Part shown: positions 8,733 through 18,426 of the stretch, piece by piece
Layout: every line of letters begins with the position of its first letter
How positions within the stretch are numbered: the first letter of the stretch is position 1
Source of the DNA: Pseudomonas xantholysinigenes
Lineage (GTDB): Bacteria > Pseudomonadota > Gammaproteobacteria > Pseudomonadales > Pseudomonadaceae
DNA length: 64,000 nt
Direction of reading: 5' to 3'
Assembly: GCF_014268885.2 (NCBI RefSeq)
Contig: NZ_CP077095.1
Location: 5,543,669 to 5,607,668 of the forward strand
Position numbers and translations under genes: made by a program
The notes under the pieces: model-generated
Seen by the model: only the letters and a program-made list of their open reading frames with translations
What the model was told of the DNA's origin: nothing
The model's database searches: none

Positions 8733-9695
8733 ATGCGTAAGTCCTTGATGCGTATGACTTTACGTCAGCTTCAGATCTTCAACGAAGTCTGTGATCTGCG
8801 TTCCTACAGCCGGGCGGCCGAGGAGATGGCGCTGACGCAACCCGCCGTTAGTCTACAGATCCGTCAGCTCGAGGAACTGGTCGGCCAGCCTTTGTTCGAG
8901 TACGTCGGCAAGAAGCTCTACCTGACCGAAGCCGCCGAGGCGCTGCAACGCGCCAGCCGCGACATTTTCGGGCGCCTGGAAAACCTCGACATGCAGCTTT
9001 CGGACATGCAGGGCTCACTGCAGGGTCAGCTGAAACTGGCAATCGAGTCCAGCGCCAAGTACTTCGTGCCACACCTGTTCGCCGCCTTCAAGCAGCGCCA
9101 CCCGGAGGTCAACCTGACCCTGACCGTGGTCAATCGGGCCCAGGCAATTCGCAGGCTGTCGGACAACCGCGACGACCTGGTGATCATGTCCATGGTGCCC
9201 CAGGACATGGGGCTTGAGTTCCTGCCCTTCCTCAACAACCCGATCGTCGCCGTGGCGCCGCCGGATCATCCGCTGTGCCTGCTCGAGCAACTGCGCTTGC
9301 AAGATCTCGAGCCTCATACCCTGTTGGTCCGCGAACAGGGTTCGGGCACGCGCAAGGCCTGCGAGGAGTTTTTCAAGGACAAGCGCGTGCATTTCAGCCA
9401 GACCCTCGAGGTGGCTTCCACCGATTCGCAGCGCGAGTGCGTGGTCGCCGGGCTGGGCATCGCCTTGCTGACTCGCCATGCGGTGAACCTGGAGCTGGCC
9501 ACCGGCGTGCTCCGCGAGCTGCCGGTCGAGGAACTGCCGCTGTACCGCAGCTGGTGCCTGGTGCAATCCAAAAGCAAGCGCCAGTCACCGGTGGCGCTGG
9601 CGTTCCAAGCGTTCATTCGCGGCGAACGTGCGCAGATCAGCGGGCTTGTGGAGCGTTTCTCGGGGAAGCTGCCGCCGATACCTGCCACACCGTGA
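8733..9695 (+). CDS. pycR: LysR-family regulator of pyruvate carboxylase
   Basis: 320-residue LysR-type regulator. The N-terminal helix-turn-helix reads TLRQLQIFNEVCDLRSYSRAAEEMALTQPAVSLQIRQLEE (two overlapping segments, about residues 9-48), and the effector-binding domain follows from about residue 95. It is divergent from pycA, the arrangement known for P. aeruginosa PycR, so control of the pyc genes is inferred from position. The ATG at 8733 has a GGAG 14 bases upstream; ATGs at 8748 and 8754 are alternatives and would trim 5-7 residues. Confidence 0.88.
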   Translation: MRKSLMRMTLRQLQIFNEVCDLRSYSRAAEEMALTQPAVSLQIRQLEELVGQPLFEYVGKKLYLTEAAEALQRASRDIFGRLENLDMQLSDMQGSLQGQLKLAIESSAKYFVPHLFAAFKQRHPEVNLTLTVVNRAQAIRRLSDNRDDLVIMSMVPQDMGLEFLPFLNNPIVAVAPPDHPLCLLEQLRLQDLEPHTLLVREQGSGTRKACEEFFKDKRVHFSQTLEVASTDSQRECVVAGLGIALLTRHAVNLELATGVLRELPVEELPLYRSWCLVQSKSKRQSPVALAFQAFIRGERAQISGLVERFSGKLPPIPATP

Positions 9696-9855
9696 TCTCT
9701 TGCAGGTCGGGGTAATCGGCGATATCGCGCAGCAGCTGGCGCTGGTCGCAGTAGCTCTCTATCGCGCGACGGAACTCCATGCGCCGCTGGTCCTTTTCCT
9801 GCTGCTTGCGAGCCTTGGCGTTGGGTTGGTACACACTTGCGTGATCATGTGCCAT
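9637..9855 (-). CDS. Small conserved basic protein, possibly PA3496 family
   Basis: 72-residue charged protein, rich in Arg, Lys and Gln (KARKQQEKDQRRMEFRRAIESYCDQRQL, residues 14-41, likely helical), ending its conserved part with DYPDLQE. The R-R-A-I-E followed by DYPDL pattern resembles small Pseudomonas proteins of the PA3496 family. It runs tail-to-tail with the LysR gene and overlaps its 3' end by 59 bases, so its last 19 residues are encoded opposite the LysR C terminus. Function unknown. Confidence 0.6.
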   Translation of the reverse strand: MAHDHASVYQPNAKARKQQEKDQRRMEFRRAIESYCDQRQLLRDIADYPDLQEITVWQVSAAASPRNAPQAR

Positions 9856-9949
9856 TGCCTGTCTCCCAGATAGGGTGCGGGAGTTTCAGACTGGCAAGCT
9901 TGTTTTGCCGTTTCGCTGCCAAAGGGTGACAGATCGATGAATTCTTTCA

Positions 9950-10042
9950 GCCCTTTCGCGGGTAAACCCGCTCCCACTGGTTCGCCGCCGACTGCAAGCA
10001 AGGCAATACATCTGTGGGAGCGGGTTTACCCGCGAAAAGGCT
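9950..10042. repeat. Inverted pair of REP elements
   Basis: Facing copies of the GCGGGTAAACCCGC REP core (9950-9977 and 10012-10042) with TCCCAC flanks. They lie between the promoter side of the small basic gene and the 3' end of the RpiR gene. Confidence 0.88.
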
Positions 10043-10053
10043 CGAACGGGCGA

Positions 10054-10920
10054 TCAGTCGTCAGTCGCCTTGATCGACTTGGGCGACAACCGCAGGCTGC
10101 GCAAGCTGCGCTTCACGCTCTTGAGATGGTTGACCAGGCTCGGTCCACGGGCCATGGCCACGCCCATGGCCAGCACGTCGATCACCACCAGGTGGGCGAT
10201 ACGCGAGGTCAGCGGCGTGTAGATTTCGGTGTCTTCGTGTACATCGATGGCCAGGTTGACCGTCGACAACTCCGCCAGTGGCGTCTGGCTCGGGCACAGG
10301 GTGATCAGGTTGGCACCGCTCTCGCGCACCAGGTTGGCGGTGATCAGCAAGTCCTTCGAACGCCCCGACTGCGAAATGCACACGGCCACGTCACCCGGCT
10401 TCAAGGTGACCGCCGACATCGCCTGCATGTGCGGGTCGGAGTAGGCCGCGGCGCTGAGCAGCAGACGGAAGAACTTGTGCTGGGCATCAGCCGCCACCGC
10501 GCCGGAGGCGCCAAAGCCATAGAACTCCACGCGCTGGGCCTGGGCCATGGCCGTCACCGCCTGCTGCAAGGCTTGCGGGTCAAGGTGCTCGCGCACCTCC
10601 ATCAGCGTATGCAGGGTTGTGTCGAAGATTTTCAGGCTGTAGTCGGCGACCGAATCGTCTTCATGGATGGCGAACTGGCCAAAACTGGCACCCGCGGCCA
10701 GGCTTTGCGCCAGCTTGAGCTTGAGGTCCTGGAAGCCCGAACAACCGATCGCCCGGCAGAAGCGCACGATGGTCGGCTCGCTGATTCCCACGCTGTGCGC
10801 CAGGTCGGCCATCGAGCTGTGCATGACGGCAGCCGGATCGAGCAGCACGTGGTCGGCCACTTTGAGTTCCGATTTGCGCAGCAGGTGGCGCGATTGGTCG
10901 ATATGTTGCAACAGATTCAC
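10054..10920 (-). CDS. RpiR/HexR-family transcriptional regulator
   Basis: 288 residues: an N-terminal RpiR helix-turn-helix (about residues 1-77, with VGISEPTIVRFCRAIGCSGF) and a C-terminal SIS sugar-phosphate-binding domain (about 125-260, with FYGFGASGAVAADAQHKFFR and CISQSGRSKDLL). HexR regulators sense 2-keto-3-deoxy-6-phosphogluconate and repress glucose-catabolism genes. This gene is divergent from a zwf paralogue, and a HexR-like palindrome lies between them. It matches the P. aeruginosa PA5438-PA5439 arrangement, not the main hexR-zwf-pgl-eda locus, so I leave it unnamed. Confidence 0.88.
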   Translation of the reverse strand: MNLLQHIDQSRHLLRKSELKVADHVLLDPAAVMHSSMADLAHSVGISEPTIVRFCRAIGCSGFQDLKLKLAQSLAAGASFGQFAIHEDDSVADYSLKIFDTTLHTLMEVREHLDPQALQQAVTAMAQAQRVEFYGFGASGAVAADAQHKFFRLLLSAAAYSDPHMQAMSAVTLKPGDVAVCISQSGRSKDLLITANLVRESGANLITLCPSQTPLAELSTVNLAIDVHEDTEIYTPLTSRIAHLVVIDVLAMGVAMARGPSLVNHLKSVKRSLRSLRLSPKSIKATDD

Positions 10921-10964
10921 GGGCTGGACTCGGTTATGATCGGCGTGCCGGGATGTAGCTTTCT

Positions 10965-10979
10965 TGTAGTTATACTACA
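10965..10979. promoter_or_regulatory. HexR-like operator upstream of zwf
   Basis: TGTAGTTATACTACA is a palindrome with perfect 6-base arms and a 3-base centre. It fits the gamma-proteobacterial HexR pattern TGTART-N3-AYTACA. It lies 59 bases before the zwf start and 45 bases before the regulator's start. Confidence 0.68.
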
Positions 10980-11023
10980 TGCTTGCCAACCCGCCCAGCT
11001 AATCGAACGTGGAGAGTGGTGGT

Positions 11024-12466
11024 TTGACGATTCCTTGCGACATCCTGGTTTTCGGCGGCACTGGCGACCTGGCCCTGCACAAGCTGCTGCCGGCGCTCTA
11101 CCACCTGTATCGCGAGGCCCGCCTGCACAATGCCGTGCGGATCATTTCCCTGGCCCGGCGCCACCTGTCGCGCAACGACTACGTCAAGCTCGCCGAGCGC
11201 CATTGCCGAGCGCAGATCGCCCGCCAGGACTTCGACGAGGACGTCTGGCAGCGCTTCTCGGCACGGCTCGACTACTTCCCCATGGACGCCGCGCAGAGCG
11301 CCGACTTCGGCCGCCTGGCCCGCTACCTGGGCGAACCCGGCGGCTTGACCCGCATCTACTACCTGGCCACTGCGCCCAAGCTGTTCGTGCCCATCGCCAA
11401 TCACCTGCGCATCGCTGGCCTTGCCGACAGCGAGGCGCGCATCGTGCTGGAAAAGCCGATCGGCCATTCGCTGGCGTCCGCCACCGCCATCAACGAGGCG
11501 ATCGGCGAGGTGTTCGCCGAGTCCCACGTATTTCGCATCGACCACTACCTGGGCAAGGAAACCGTGCAGAACCTCATGGCCCTGCGCTTCGCCAATGCCC
11601 TGCTGGAGCCCGTGTGGCGCAACAGCCAGGTCGACCATGTGCAGATCAGCGTGTGCGAGACCCTCGGCGTGGAAAACCGCGGTGCCTATTACGACCGGGC
11701 CGGCGCCACCCGCGACATGCTGCAGAACCACCTGCTGCAGTTGCTGTGCCTGGTGGCGATGGAGCCGCCGGCGCAGTTCGAAGCCGAAGCGGTGCGTGAC
11801 GAGAAAGTGAAGATCCTCCGCGCGCTCAGGCCCATCACCGGCCAGGACGTGCAGGACACCACCGTGCGCGGCCAATACGGCGCCGGCAAGATCGGCGGCC
11901 AGGAAGTCCCGGCCTACTACTTCGAAAAGGATGTGGATAACGACAGCGATACCGAGACCTTCGTCGCGGTCCAGGCGCATGTCGAGAACTGGCGTTGGGC
12001 CGGCGTGCCGTTCTACCTGCGCACCGGCAAGCGCATGGCACGGCGCTCGTCGCAGATCGTCATCCAGTTCAAGCCCGTGCCCCACGAGCTGTTCAGCGGT
12101 GGCCAGGTCAACCAGTTGCTGATCCAGCTGCAGCCGGACGAGCACATCAGCCTGCGCATGATGACCAAGAGCCCAGGCAAGGGCATGCGCCTGGCACCAG
12201 TCGAGCTGGACCTCAACCTGGCCCAGGCGTTCGCCCAGACCCGCCGCTGGGAAGCCTACGAACGCCTGTTGCTGGATGTACTGGAAGGCGATTCGACGCT
12301 ATTCATGCGCCGCGACGAAGTCGAGGCCGCCTGGGCCTGGGTCGATCCGATCCTGCAGGGCTGGGCGGAACACTTCCAGGCACCACGCCCCTACCCCGCC
12401 GGCAGCAATGGCCCGGAGCAGGCCAACAGCTTGCTGGCGCGCCAGGGCACTCATTGGCATAGCTGA
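11024..12466 (+). CDS. zwf: Glucose-6-phosphate 1-dehydrogenase
   Basis: 480 residues from the proposed TTG start (MTIPCDILVFGGTGDLA). It oxidises glucose-6-phosphate to 6-phosphogluconolactone with NAD(P)+, feeding the Entner-Doudoroff route. The Rossmann motif GGTGDLA is at the N terminus, EKPIGHS follows, and the active-site segment RIDHYLGKE is about residue 172. I prefer TTG at 11024 because GGAGAG (11011-11016) is 7 bases upstream; a GTG at 11009 in the same frame would add five residues. No pgl or eda follows, so this is an isolated zwf paralogue, probably under the divergent HexR-like regulator. Confidence 0.92.
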   Translation: MTIPCDILVFGGTGDLALHKLLPALYHLYREARLHNAVRIISLARRHLSRNDYVKLAERHCRAQIARQDFDEDVWQRFSARLDYFPMDAAQSADFGRLARYLGEPGGLTRIYYLATAPKLFVPIANHLRIAGLADSEARIVLEKPIGHSLASATAINEAIGEVFAESHVFRIDHYLGKETVQNLMALRFANALLEPVWRNSQVDHVQISVCETLGVENRGAYYDRAGATRDMLQNHLLQLLCLVAMEPPAQFEAEAVRDEKVKILRALRPITGQDVQDTTVRGQYGAGKIGGQEVPAYYFEKDVDNDSDTETFVAVQAHVENWRWAGVPFYLRTGKRMARRSSQIVIQFKPVPHELFSGGQVNQLLIQLQPDEHISLRMMTKSPGKGMRLAPVELDLNLAQAFAQTRRWEAYERLLLDVLEGDSTLFMRRDEVEAAWAWVDPILQGWAEHFQAPRPYPAGSNGPEQANSLLARQGTHWHS

Positions 12467-12556
12467 ACGCCTTCCCGCTGCCGGTGACGTCCTGGCCTGG
12501 GCATTCTTAGGTCCTTAGCGACGCATTCCGCGTCGCCCGGTAGACAAGGAAGCACC

Positions 12557-12874
12557 ATGTACATCCAATCCAAAGACTGGACCGCCCGCAACGACAAGAT
12601 GCCAGGCAACAGCGCCCTGCGCGTTTTCGGCACCGTGACCGTCGCCCATCCAGGCATCCAGCCGGTGCTGCGCGTACGCGCCGTACAGGACAAATCCTTC
12701 GCCCTGGCACTGGAACTCAACCTGCAGCAGATCGAAGGCTCCGTCCTGCAGGTAGTCACTGACAAGCCTGTACGCTTCGAGCTGCCTGGTGTTCACGGCT
12801 TCATTCCAGCAGTGGATATCTTCCACGAGGGCGAGCTGATCACCCGTATCACCGACGTCATCGTCACCCACTGA
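12557..12874 (+). CDS. Conserved hypothetical protein
   Basis: 105-residue protein, MYIQSKDWTARNDKMPG at its start, with no signal peptide or membrane segment. The body alternates short beta-like stretches (ALRVFGTVTVAH, VLRVRAVQDKSFALALELNL) and ends ITRITDVIVTH, suggesting a small beta-rich fold. AAGGAAG precedes the ATG at good spacing. It lies 90 bases after zwf on the same strand and is convergent with the GGDEF-EAL gene. I do not recognise a function. Confidence 0.7.
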   Translation: MYIQSKDWTARNDKMPGNSALRVFGTVTVAHPGIQPVLRVRAVQDKSFALALELNLQQIEGSVLQVVTDKPVRFELPGVHGFIPAVDIFHEGELITRITDVIVTH

Positions 12875-12895
12875 TCAAGACGCAGCGACCGATAC

Positions 12896-15772
12896 TCATG
12901 CCTTGAGATGCGCATGCGGCCGCTGCAACAAGGCCTTGAACGCACCGGCGTCCACTGGCCGACTGATCAGGTAGCCCTGGACTTCATCGCATCCGTGTTC
13001 ACGCAGGAATGCCAGTTGCTCCAGGGTTTCGACCCCTTCGGCCACCACCTTCAGTTGCAGGCTCTTGGCCATGGCGATGATCGCCCGCGTGATCGCTGCA
13101 TCCTGGCTGCCTTCGAGCAAACCGCGGATGAATGCCTGGTCGATCTTCACGTAGTCCACCGGGAAGCGCTTGAGGTAGCTCAACGACGAATAACCGGTGC
13201 CAAAATCATCGATCGCCAGTTTCACCCCCAGCGCGTGCAACTGCTCGAAGGTGACGATGATGTGCTCGACGCTGTCGATCAGCTGGCTCTCGGTCAGCTC
13301 CAACTCCAGCAGGTGTGGCGCCAGCCCTGACTCCTGCAGGACCTGGCGCACCAGGCTGACCAGCTTGCCCTGGCGCAGCTGGTATACCGACAGGTTGACC
13401 GAAACCCGTACCTCCATGCCTTGGCGCAGCCATTCGCAGGCTTGCCAGCACGCCTGGCGCAGGACGAATTCTCCCATCGGCGCGATCAACCCGGTTTCCT
13501 CGGCCAGGCCGATGAACTCGCTGGGTGGCACCATGCCCCACTCCGGGTGCTGCCAGCGCACCAACGCCTCGGCCGCATGCAACTGGCCAGTGCGCAGACA
13601 CAGCTTGGGCTGGTAGTAGACCAGCAACTGGCCCTCGTCGATCGCCTTGCGCAGCTGGTTCTCCAGCTGCAGCCGCTCCAGGGTGCTGGCACGCAGGCTC
13701 TCGGTGTAGAACTGGAAACTGTCGCCGCCCAGGTGCTTGGCATGTTGCTTGGCCATGTCGGCCTGGCTGACCAGTGCGTTCAGGTCGAAGCTGGCATCGG
13801 ACAGCAGGCTGATACCCACCGAAGCGCTGATGACCACCTCATGACCACCCACCCGCTGGGGCACCCGCAACTTGTCCAGCAAACGCGTGGTGACACGCAC
13901 CAGGCTGGACAAGTTGGTGTAGCCATCGAACAGCACCGCGAACTCATCACCGGACAACCGTGCGACGGTGTCGGCCTCGGGTACCGCATTGGCCAGGCGC
14001 TGGGCCATCTTCTTCAGCAACTGGTCGGCCAGCTCGTGGCCCAGGCTTTCATTGAGCAGCTTGAAGCGGTCTAGGTCGACATGCAGCAACGCCAGGCTAC
14101 GGCCGTTCAAGCGAATGCGCTGCGCCGCCTCGTGCAAGCGCATGCGGAACAGCGCGCGGTTGGCCAGGCCGGTAAGTTCGTCGTAATGGGCCAGGTAGCG
14201 CAGGCGCTCTTCGGACTCGCGACGCGCCGATAGGTCGGTATAGAACCCCACGATATTGACGGTTCCGCCTCGACCATCGCGCACGCTGTTGAGCTGCAGC
14301 CACTGTGGATAAAGCTCGCCGCTCTTGCGCGCCTCGACCAACTCACCCTGCCAGCGGCCCTGCTGCTCCAGGGCCTGGTCGATGGCCTGGCTGTGGCGCC
14401 GCGCATCGCGGCTGCTGGGTAACTCCAGCGCGTTACGGCCTATCAGCTCGGCGCGGCCATGGCCGGTGACGTCGCAAAACGCCTGGTTGACCGCCAGCAG
14501 CTGGAAATCGGCATCGAGGATGGCGATGCCCTCGCTGGCCGCCTCGAACACCGTGGCGGCCAGGCGCTGTTGTTCCTCCTGCTCCTTTTGCGCGGTGATG
14601 TCACGACGGGTGCCCAGCATGCGCAGGACCTTACCCTCGGCGTCGGTTTCCACCGCCCGGCCGCGGTCCTCGATCCAGCACCAGCGGCCCTGGGCGTGAC
14701 GCACGCGGTACTCGACCCGGTAATCCTCGGTGCGCCCCTTGAGGTGTTCGACCAGCGTGCGCCGCAGTAGCGGTAGGTCATCGGGGTGCAGGCGCGGCTT
14801 GAGGTCGGCGGCCACTGTGCGCACCTGCTCCGCGTCCAGGCCGAACAACGCGTGCAACTGGGTGTGGTGAACCTCGTCGGTCTCCAGGTTCCAGTCCCAC
14901 AGGCCCAGTTCACTGGCCTGCAGCGCCAGGGCCAGACGTTGCTCGCTCTTGCTCAGGGCCTGGTTGGCCAGGTCCAGCTCCAGGCTGCGCTGGACCACCC
15001 GCTGTTCGAGACCGGCCTGGGCCTGACGCAACTCGTCCTCGGCCTGGCGACGTTGGCGCACCTCGGCACTGAGCTGGTGGTTGAGGTCCTCGCCGTGCCG
15101 TTGGGCACTTTGCAGATGCTCGATCAGCGCCTGGTTCTGGAAACGCCGCAGCAGGCCGCGTTCGATCAGACGGTTGACCTGCCAGGCGACCACCACGAAC
15201 GCCGCCAGCAGGATCAAGCCGAGCCAGCCCCAGCCACGCAGTTGGCCGGCGTCGTAGACGAACAGGAAGGCGATCGGCGGCAACAGGCAAGGCAGGGCGA
15301 AACTGAGAAACGCCGGCAGGCTGACGGCATAGGCGACGCTGGCCGACAGCGCCGCCGCGCCGAGCAGGCCGAACACCCAGGCCTGCTGCACGAAATTGTC
15401 CACTGGCGCCAGGGCGATCGCCGCGCAGGCCAGGGTCAGGCCGCTGAAGGCCGAGCCGAGCAGGAACATCCGCCGCCAGGCCGGCTTGGCCTGGCGCGCC
15501 GGGGAAGCAGCCTCGAAGGCTGCCACCTGGATCACCCGCAACGCCACCAGCGCCACCAGCCAGGCCAGCCACACGCCCACCAGCAGGTAGCGCGCAGGGC
15601 TCCACAGCAACCAGGCGCATAGCAGGCCGTTGAGCAGCATGAACAGGGTGGGCAACAGAGAGCCCTGATAAAGCAGGCGGGTACGCTCGATCGACAACTG
15701 TGTGGCGAATTGCCTGCGAACGCTCCGTGTCGTCTGCGGCGATACTCCGATCGCCATGCAATCCTGGGTCAT
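12896..15772 (-). CDS. Membrane-bound PAS-GGDEF-EAL protein (cyclic-di-GMP turnover)
   Basis: About 958 residues. The N terminus has roughly six or seven hydrophobic membrane segments (residues 35-205), then a coiled coil (220-290), two PAS domains (about 285-415 and 420-535), a GGDEF domain and a C-terminal EAL domain. The GGDEF signature reads [12 protein letters not shown], i.e. SGDEF. EAL motifs look complete: [32 protein letters not shown] and VAEGVET, so phosphodiesterase activity is expected while cyclase activity is uncertain. The start is doubtful: ATG 15772, ATG 15757 and ATG 15835 are all possible and none has a strong ribosome-binding site. Confidence 0.88.
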   Translation of the reverse strand: MTQDCMAIGVSPQTTRSVRRQFATQLSIERTRLLYQGSLLPTLFMLLNGLLCAWLLWSPARYLLVGVWLAWLVALVALRVIQVAAFEAASPARQAKPAWRRMFLLGSAFSGLTLACAAIALAPVDNFVQQAWVFGLLGAAALSASVAYAVSLPAFLSFALPCLLPPIAFLFVYDAGQLRGWGWLGLILLAAFVVVAWQVNRLIERGLLRRFQNQALIEHLQSAQRHGEDLNHQLSAEVRQRRQAEDELRQAQAGLEQRVVQRSLELDLANQALSKSEQRLALALQASELGLWDWNLETDEVHHTQLHALFGLDAEQVRTVAADLKPRLHPDDLPLLRRTLVEHLKGRTEDYRVEYRVRHAQGRWCWIEDRGRAVETDAEGKVLRMLGTRRDITAQKEQEEQQRLAATVFEAASEGIAILDADFQLLAVNQAFCDVTGHGRAELIGRNALELPSSRDARRHSQAIDQALEQQGRWQGELVEARKSGELYPQWLQLNSVRDGRGGTVNIVGFYTDLSARRESEERLRYLAHYDELTGLANRALFRMRLHEAAQRIRLNGRSLALLHVDLDRFKLLNESLGHELADQLLKKMAQRLANAVPEADTVARLSGDEFAVLFDGYTNLSSLVRVTTRLLDKLRVPQRVGGHEVVISASVGISLLSDASFDLNALVSQADMAKQHAKHLGGDSFQFYTESLRASTLERLQLENQLRKAIDEGQLLVYYQPKLCLRTGQLHAAEALVRWQHPEWGMVPPSEFIGLAEETGLIAPMGEFVLRQACWQACEWLRQGMEVRVSVNLSVYQLRQGKLVSLVRQVLQESGLAPHLLELELTESQLIDSVEHIIVTFEQLHALGVKLAIDDFGTGYSSLSYLKRFPVDYVKIDQAFIRGLLEGSQDAAITRAIIAMAKSLQLKVVAEGVETLEQLAFLREHGCDEVQGYLISRPVDAGAFKALLQRPHAHLKA

Positions 15773-16011
15773 ATGGCTGGATTCTTGTTGTGTTCTTGTT
15801 ATGGCTGACCGCAAATGTGCAGCGAGCATACACAAGCGTCGCCCCGGACCAAACTGCTCTGCGTCATGATTTCGAAAATGTCCCGTCCGTCTAACTGCGA
15901 CCGCTCAACCACGCGCTCTGGCCAGCGACTCCGATGAACGGTTGAATACTCGCATGGCGATTTGCGCCGCAGGCGTTTGCCCCTGCCTGCGCGCGGCCAT
16001 AGAATGCCCGG

Positions 16012-18195
16012 ATGCACAATGATGACCTCTCCCTCCTGCTGAACTCCCTCAACGACGCCCAACGCCAGGCCGTAGCCGCCTCGCTGGGGCGCCAACTGGT
16101 ATTGGCCGGCGCCGGCTCGGGCAAGACCCGGGTACTGGTGCACCGTATCGCCTGGCTGATCCAGGTCGAACAGGCCTCGCCGCATTCGATCCTGTCGGTG
16201 ACCTTCACCAACAAGGCCGCGGCGGAAATGCGCCAGCGTATCGAGCAACTGCTGGGTATCAACCCGGCCGGCATGTGGGTAGGCACCTTCCACGGCCTGG
16301 CGCACCGCTTGCTGCGCGCGCACTGGCAGGAAGCGGGGTTGGCGCAGAACTTCCAGATCCTCGACAGCGACGACCAGCAGCGCCTGATCAAGCGAGTGAT
16401 CCGCGAGATGGGCCTGGACGAGCAGAAGTGGCCAGCGCGCCAGGTGCAGTGGTTCATCAACGGGCAGAAGGACGAAGGCCTGCGCCCACGGCACATCCAG
16501 GCCAGCGGCGACCTGTTCCTGGCCACCATGCGCGACATCTATGTGGCCTATGAGCAGGCCTGCGACCGCGCCGGGGTCATCGACTTCTCCGAGCTGCTGC
16601 TGCGCGCCCTCGACCTTTGGCGCGACCAGCCAGACCTGCTGCGCCATTACCAGCGCCGCTTCCGGCATATCCTGGTGGATGAGTTCCAGGACACCAACGC
16701 CGTGCAGTACGCCTGGCTGCGCCTGCTCGCCTCCGGCGGCGACAGCCTGATGGCGGTGGGCGACGACGACCAGTCGATCTACGGCTGGCGCGGCGCGAAA
16801 ATCGAGAACATCCACCAGTACACCGCCGACTTCCCCGACGCCGAGCTGATCCGCCTGGAGCAGAACTACCGCTCCACCGGCGGCATCCTCAAGGCCGCCA
16901 ACGCCTTGATCGCCAACAACAGCGGGCGTCTGGGCAAGGAGCTGTGGACCGACATGGGCGAAGGCGAGCCGATCACGCTGTACGCCGCCTACAACGAGCA
17001 CGACGAAGCGCGCTACGTGGTCGAGACCATCGAGAGCATCATCAAGCAGGGTAGTGCGCGCAATGAAATCGCCATCCTGTACCGCTCCAACGCCCAGTCG
17101 CGGGTGCTGGAAGAAGCCCTGCTGCGCGAGCGCGTGCCCTACCGCATCTATGGCGGCCAGCGCTTCTTCGAACGCGCCGAGATCAAGAACGCCATGGCCT
17201 ACCTGCGCCTGCTCGAAGGCCGCGGCAATGACGCGGCGCTGGAGCGGGTGATCAACGTGCCGCCGCGCGGCATCGGCGAGAAGACCGTCGAGGCGATCCG
17301 CGAACACGCCCGCCACGGTCAGCTGTCGATGTGGGACGCAATGTGCCAGCTACTCGCCGCCAAGGCCCTGAAGGGCCGTGCCGCCAGCGCCCTGGGCGCG
17401 TTCATCGAACTGCTCGAGAACCTGGCCGCCAAGGTCCTGGACATGCCGCTGCACCTGATGACCCAGACCGTCATCGAGCAGTCCGGGCTGATCATCTATC
17501 ACCAGGAAGAAAAGGGCGAGAAAGGCCAGGCCCGGGTGGAGAACCTTGAGGAACTGGTCAGCGCCGCGCGCAACTTCGAGAGCAGCGACGAAGACGGCGA
17601 CCTGTCGCCGCTGTCGGCCTTCCTCGGCCACGCGTCGCTGGAGGCCGGCGACACCCAGGCCGACGAGCACGAAGACAGCATCCAGCTGATGACCCTGCAC
17701 AGTGCCAAGGGCCTGGAATTCCCCTACGTATTCCTGGTGGGCATGGAGGAAGGGCTATTCCCGCACAAGATGAGCCTGGAAGAACCCGGCCGCCTCGAGG
17801 AAGAACGCCGCCTGGCCTATGTCGGCATCACCCGGGCCATGCGCCAGCTGGTCATGACCTATGCCGAAACCCGCCGCCTGTATGGCAGCGAGACCTACAA
17901 CAAGGTGTCGCGTTTCGTCCGCGAAATCCCGGCCGGGCTGGTGCAGGAAGTACGCCTGTCGAATACCGTCAGCCGCCCGTTCGGCGGCGCCAAGACGCCC
18001 GCCAGCAGCCTGTTCGCCAATGCCAGCATCCCGCAGACCGCCTTCAGCCTGGGCCAGCGGGTGCAGCATGCGGTGTTCGGCGAAGGCGTGATCCTCAACT
18101 TCGAAGGCTCCGGCGCCCAGGCGCGGGTGCAGGTGAACTTCTCCGAGGGTAGCAAGTGGCTGATGCTTGGTTACGCCAAGCTGGAAGCTATATGA
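16012..18195 (+). CDS. uvrD: DNA helicase II
   Basis: 727-residue superfamily 1A 3'-5' helicase that unwinds DNA in nucleotide-excision and mismatch repair. Walker A is AGAGSGKTR (residues 32-40), motif Ia TFTNKAAAEM, Walker B VDEFQDTN (about residue 223), motif III GDDDQSIYGWRGA, and the C-terminal Tudor-like GEGVILNFEGSG. Length matches the usual 720-730. Convergent with nothing; a REP cluster follows. I saw no convincing LexA box in the 176 bases upstream. Confidence 0.96.
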   Translation: MHNDDLSLLLNSLNDAQRQAVAASLGRQLVLAGAGSGKTRVLVHRIAWLIQVEQASPHSILSVTFTNKAAAEMRQRIEQLLGINPAGMWVGTFHGLAHRLLRAHWQEAGLAQNFQILDSDDQQRLIKRVIREMGLDEQKWPARQVQWFINGQKDEGLRPRHIQASGDLFLATMRDIYVAYEQACDRAGVIDFSELLLRALDLWRDQPDLLRHYQRRFRHILVDEFQDTNAVQYAWLRLLASGGDSLMAVGDDDQSIYGWRGAKIENIHQYTADFPDAELIRLEQNYRSTGGILKAANALIANNSGRLGKELWTDMGEGEPITLYAAYNEHDEARYVVETIESIIKQGSARNEIAILYRSNAQSRVLEEALLRERVPYRIYGGQRFFERAEIKNAMAYLRLLEGRGNDAALERVINVPPRGIGEKTVEAIREHARHGQLSMWDAMCQLLAAKALKGRAASALGAFIELLENLAAKVLDMPLHLMTQTVIEQSGLIIYHQEEKGEKGQARVENLEELVSAARNFESSDEDGDLSPLSAFLGHASLEAGDTQADEHEDSIQLMTLHSAKGLEFPYVFLVGMEEGLFPHKMSLEEPGRLEEERRLAYVGITRAMRQLVMTYAETRRLYGSETYNKVSRFVREIPAGLVQEVRLSNTVSRPFGGAKTPASSLFANASIPQTAFSLGQRVQHAVFGEGVILNFEGSGAQARVQVNFSEGSKWLMLGYAKLEAI

Positions 18196-18198
18196 CTG

Positions 18199-18308
18199 CC
18201 GCTCCCACAGGCCTTGCGGCCCCTGTGGGAGCGAGTTTACCCGCGAACACGGGCGGAGCCCGTGCCAGACGCCGCGTCGCCTTCTTCGCGGGTAAACCCG
18301 CTGCCACA
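18199..18308. repeat. REP cluster downstream of uvrD
   Basis: Contains GGGAGCGAGTTTACCCGCGAA, a partial REP of the + strand, then a facing copy TTCGCGGGTAAACCCGC, with the dyad CACGGGC-GGA-GCCCGTG between them. A further hairpin, CCCACAGG-CCTTGCGG-CCCCTGTGGG, sits at the uvrD end (about 18204-18231) and could help end transcription. Confidence 0.82.
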
Positions 18309-18426
18309 CGACCCTGACCATCCTTACGATCAGGCAAAAGCTCGAAACATCTTGTCGCTGGCTATGTCTGACAGTTCATGTGCACCATGACGCGCGTGCA
18401 ATCCACACAAACGGGAATCCCCATTT

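Noticed and set aside
15836..16011. LexA box upstream of uvrD
   Set aside because: I found no CTG-N10-CAG match with the usual AT-rich centre in this gap.
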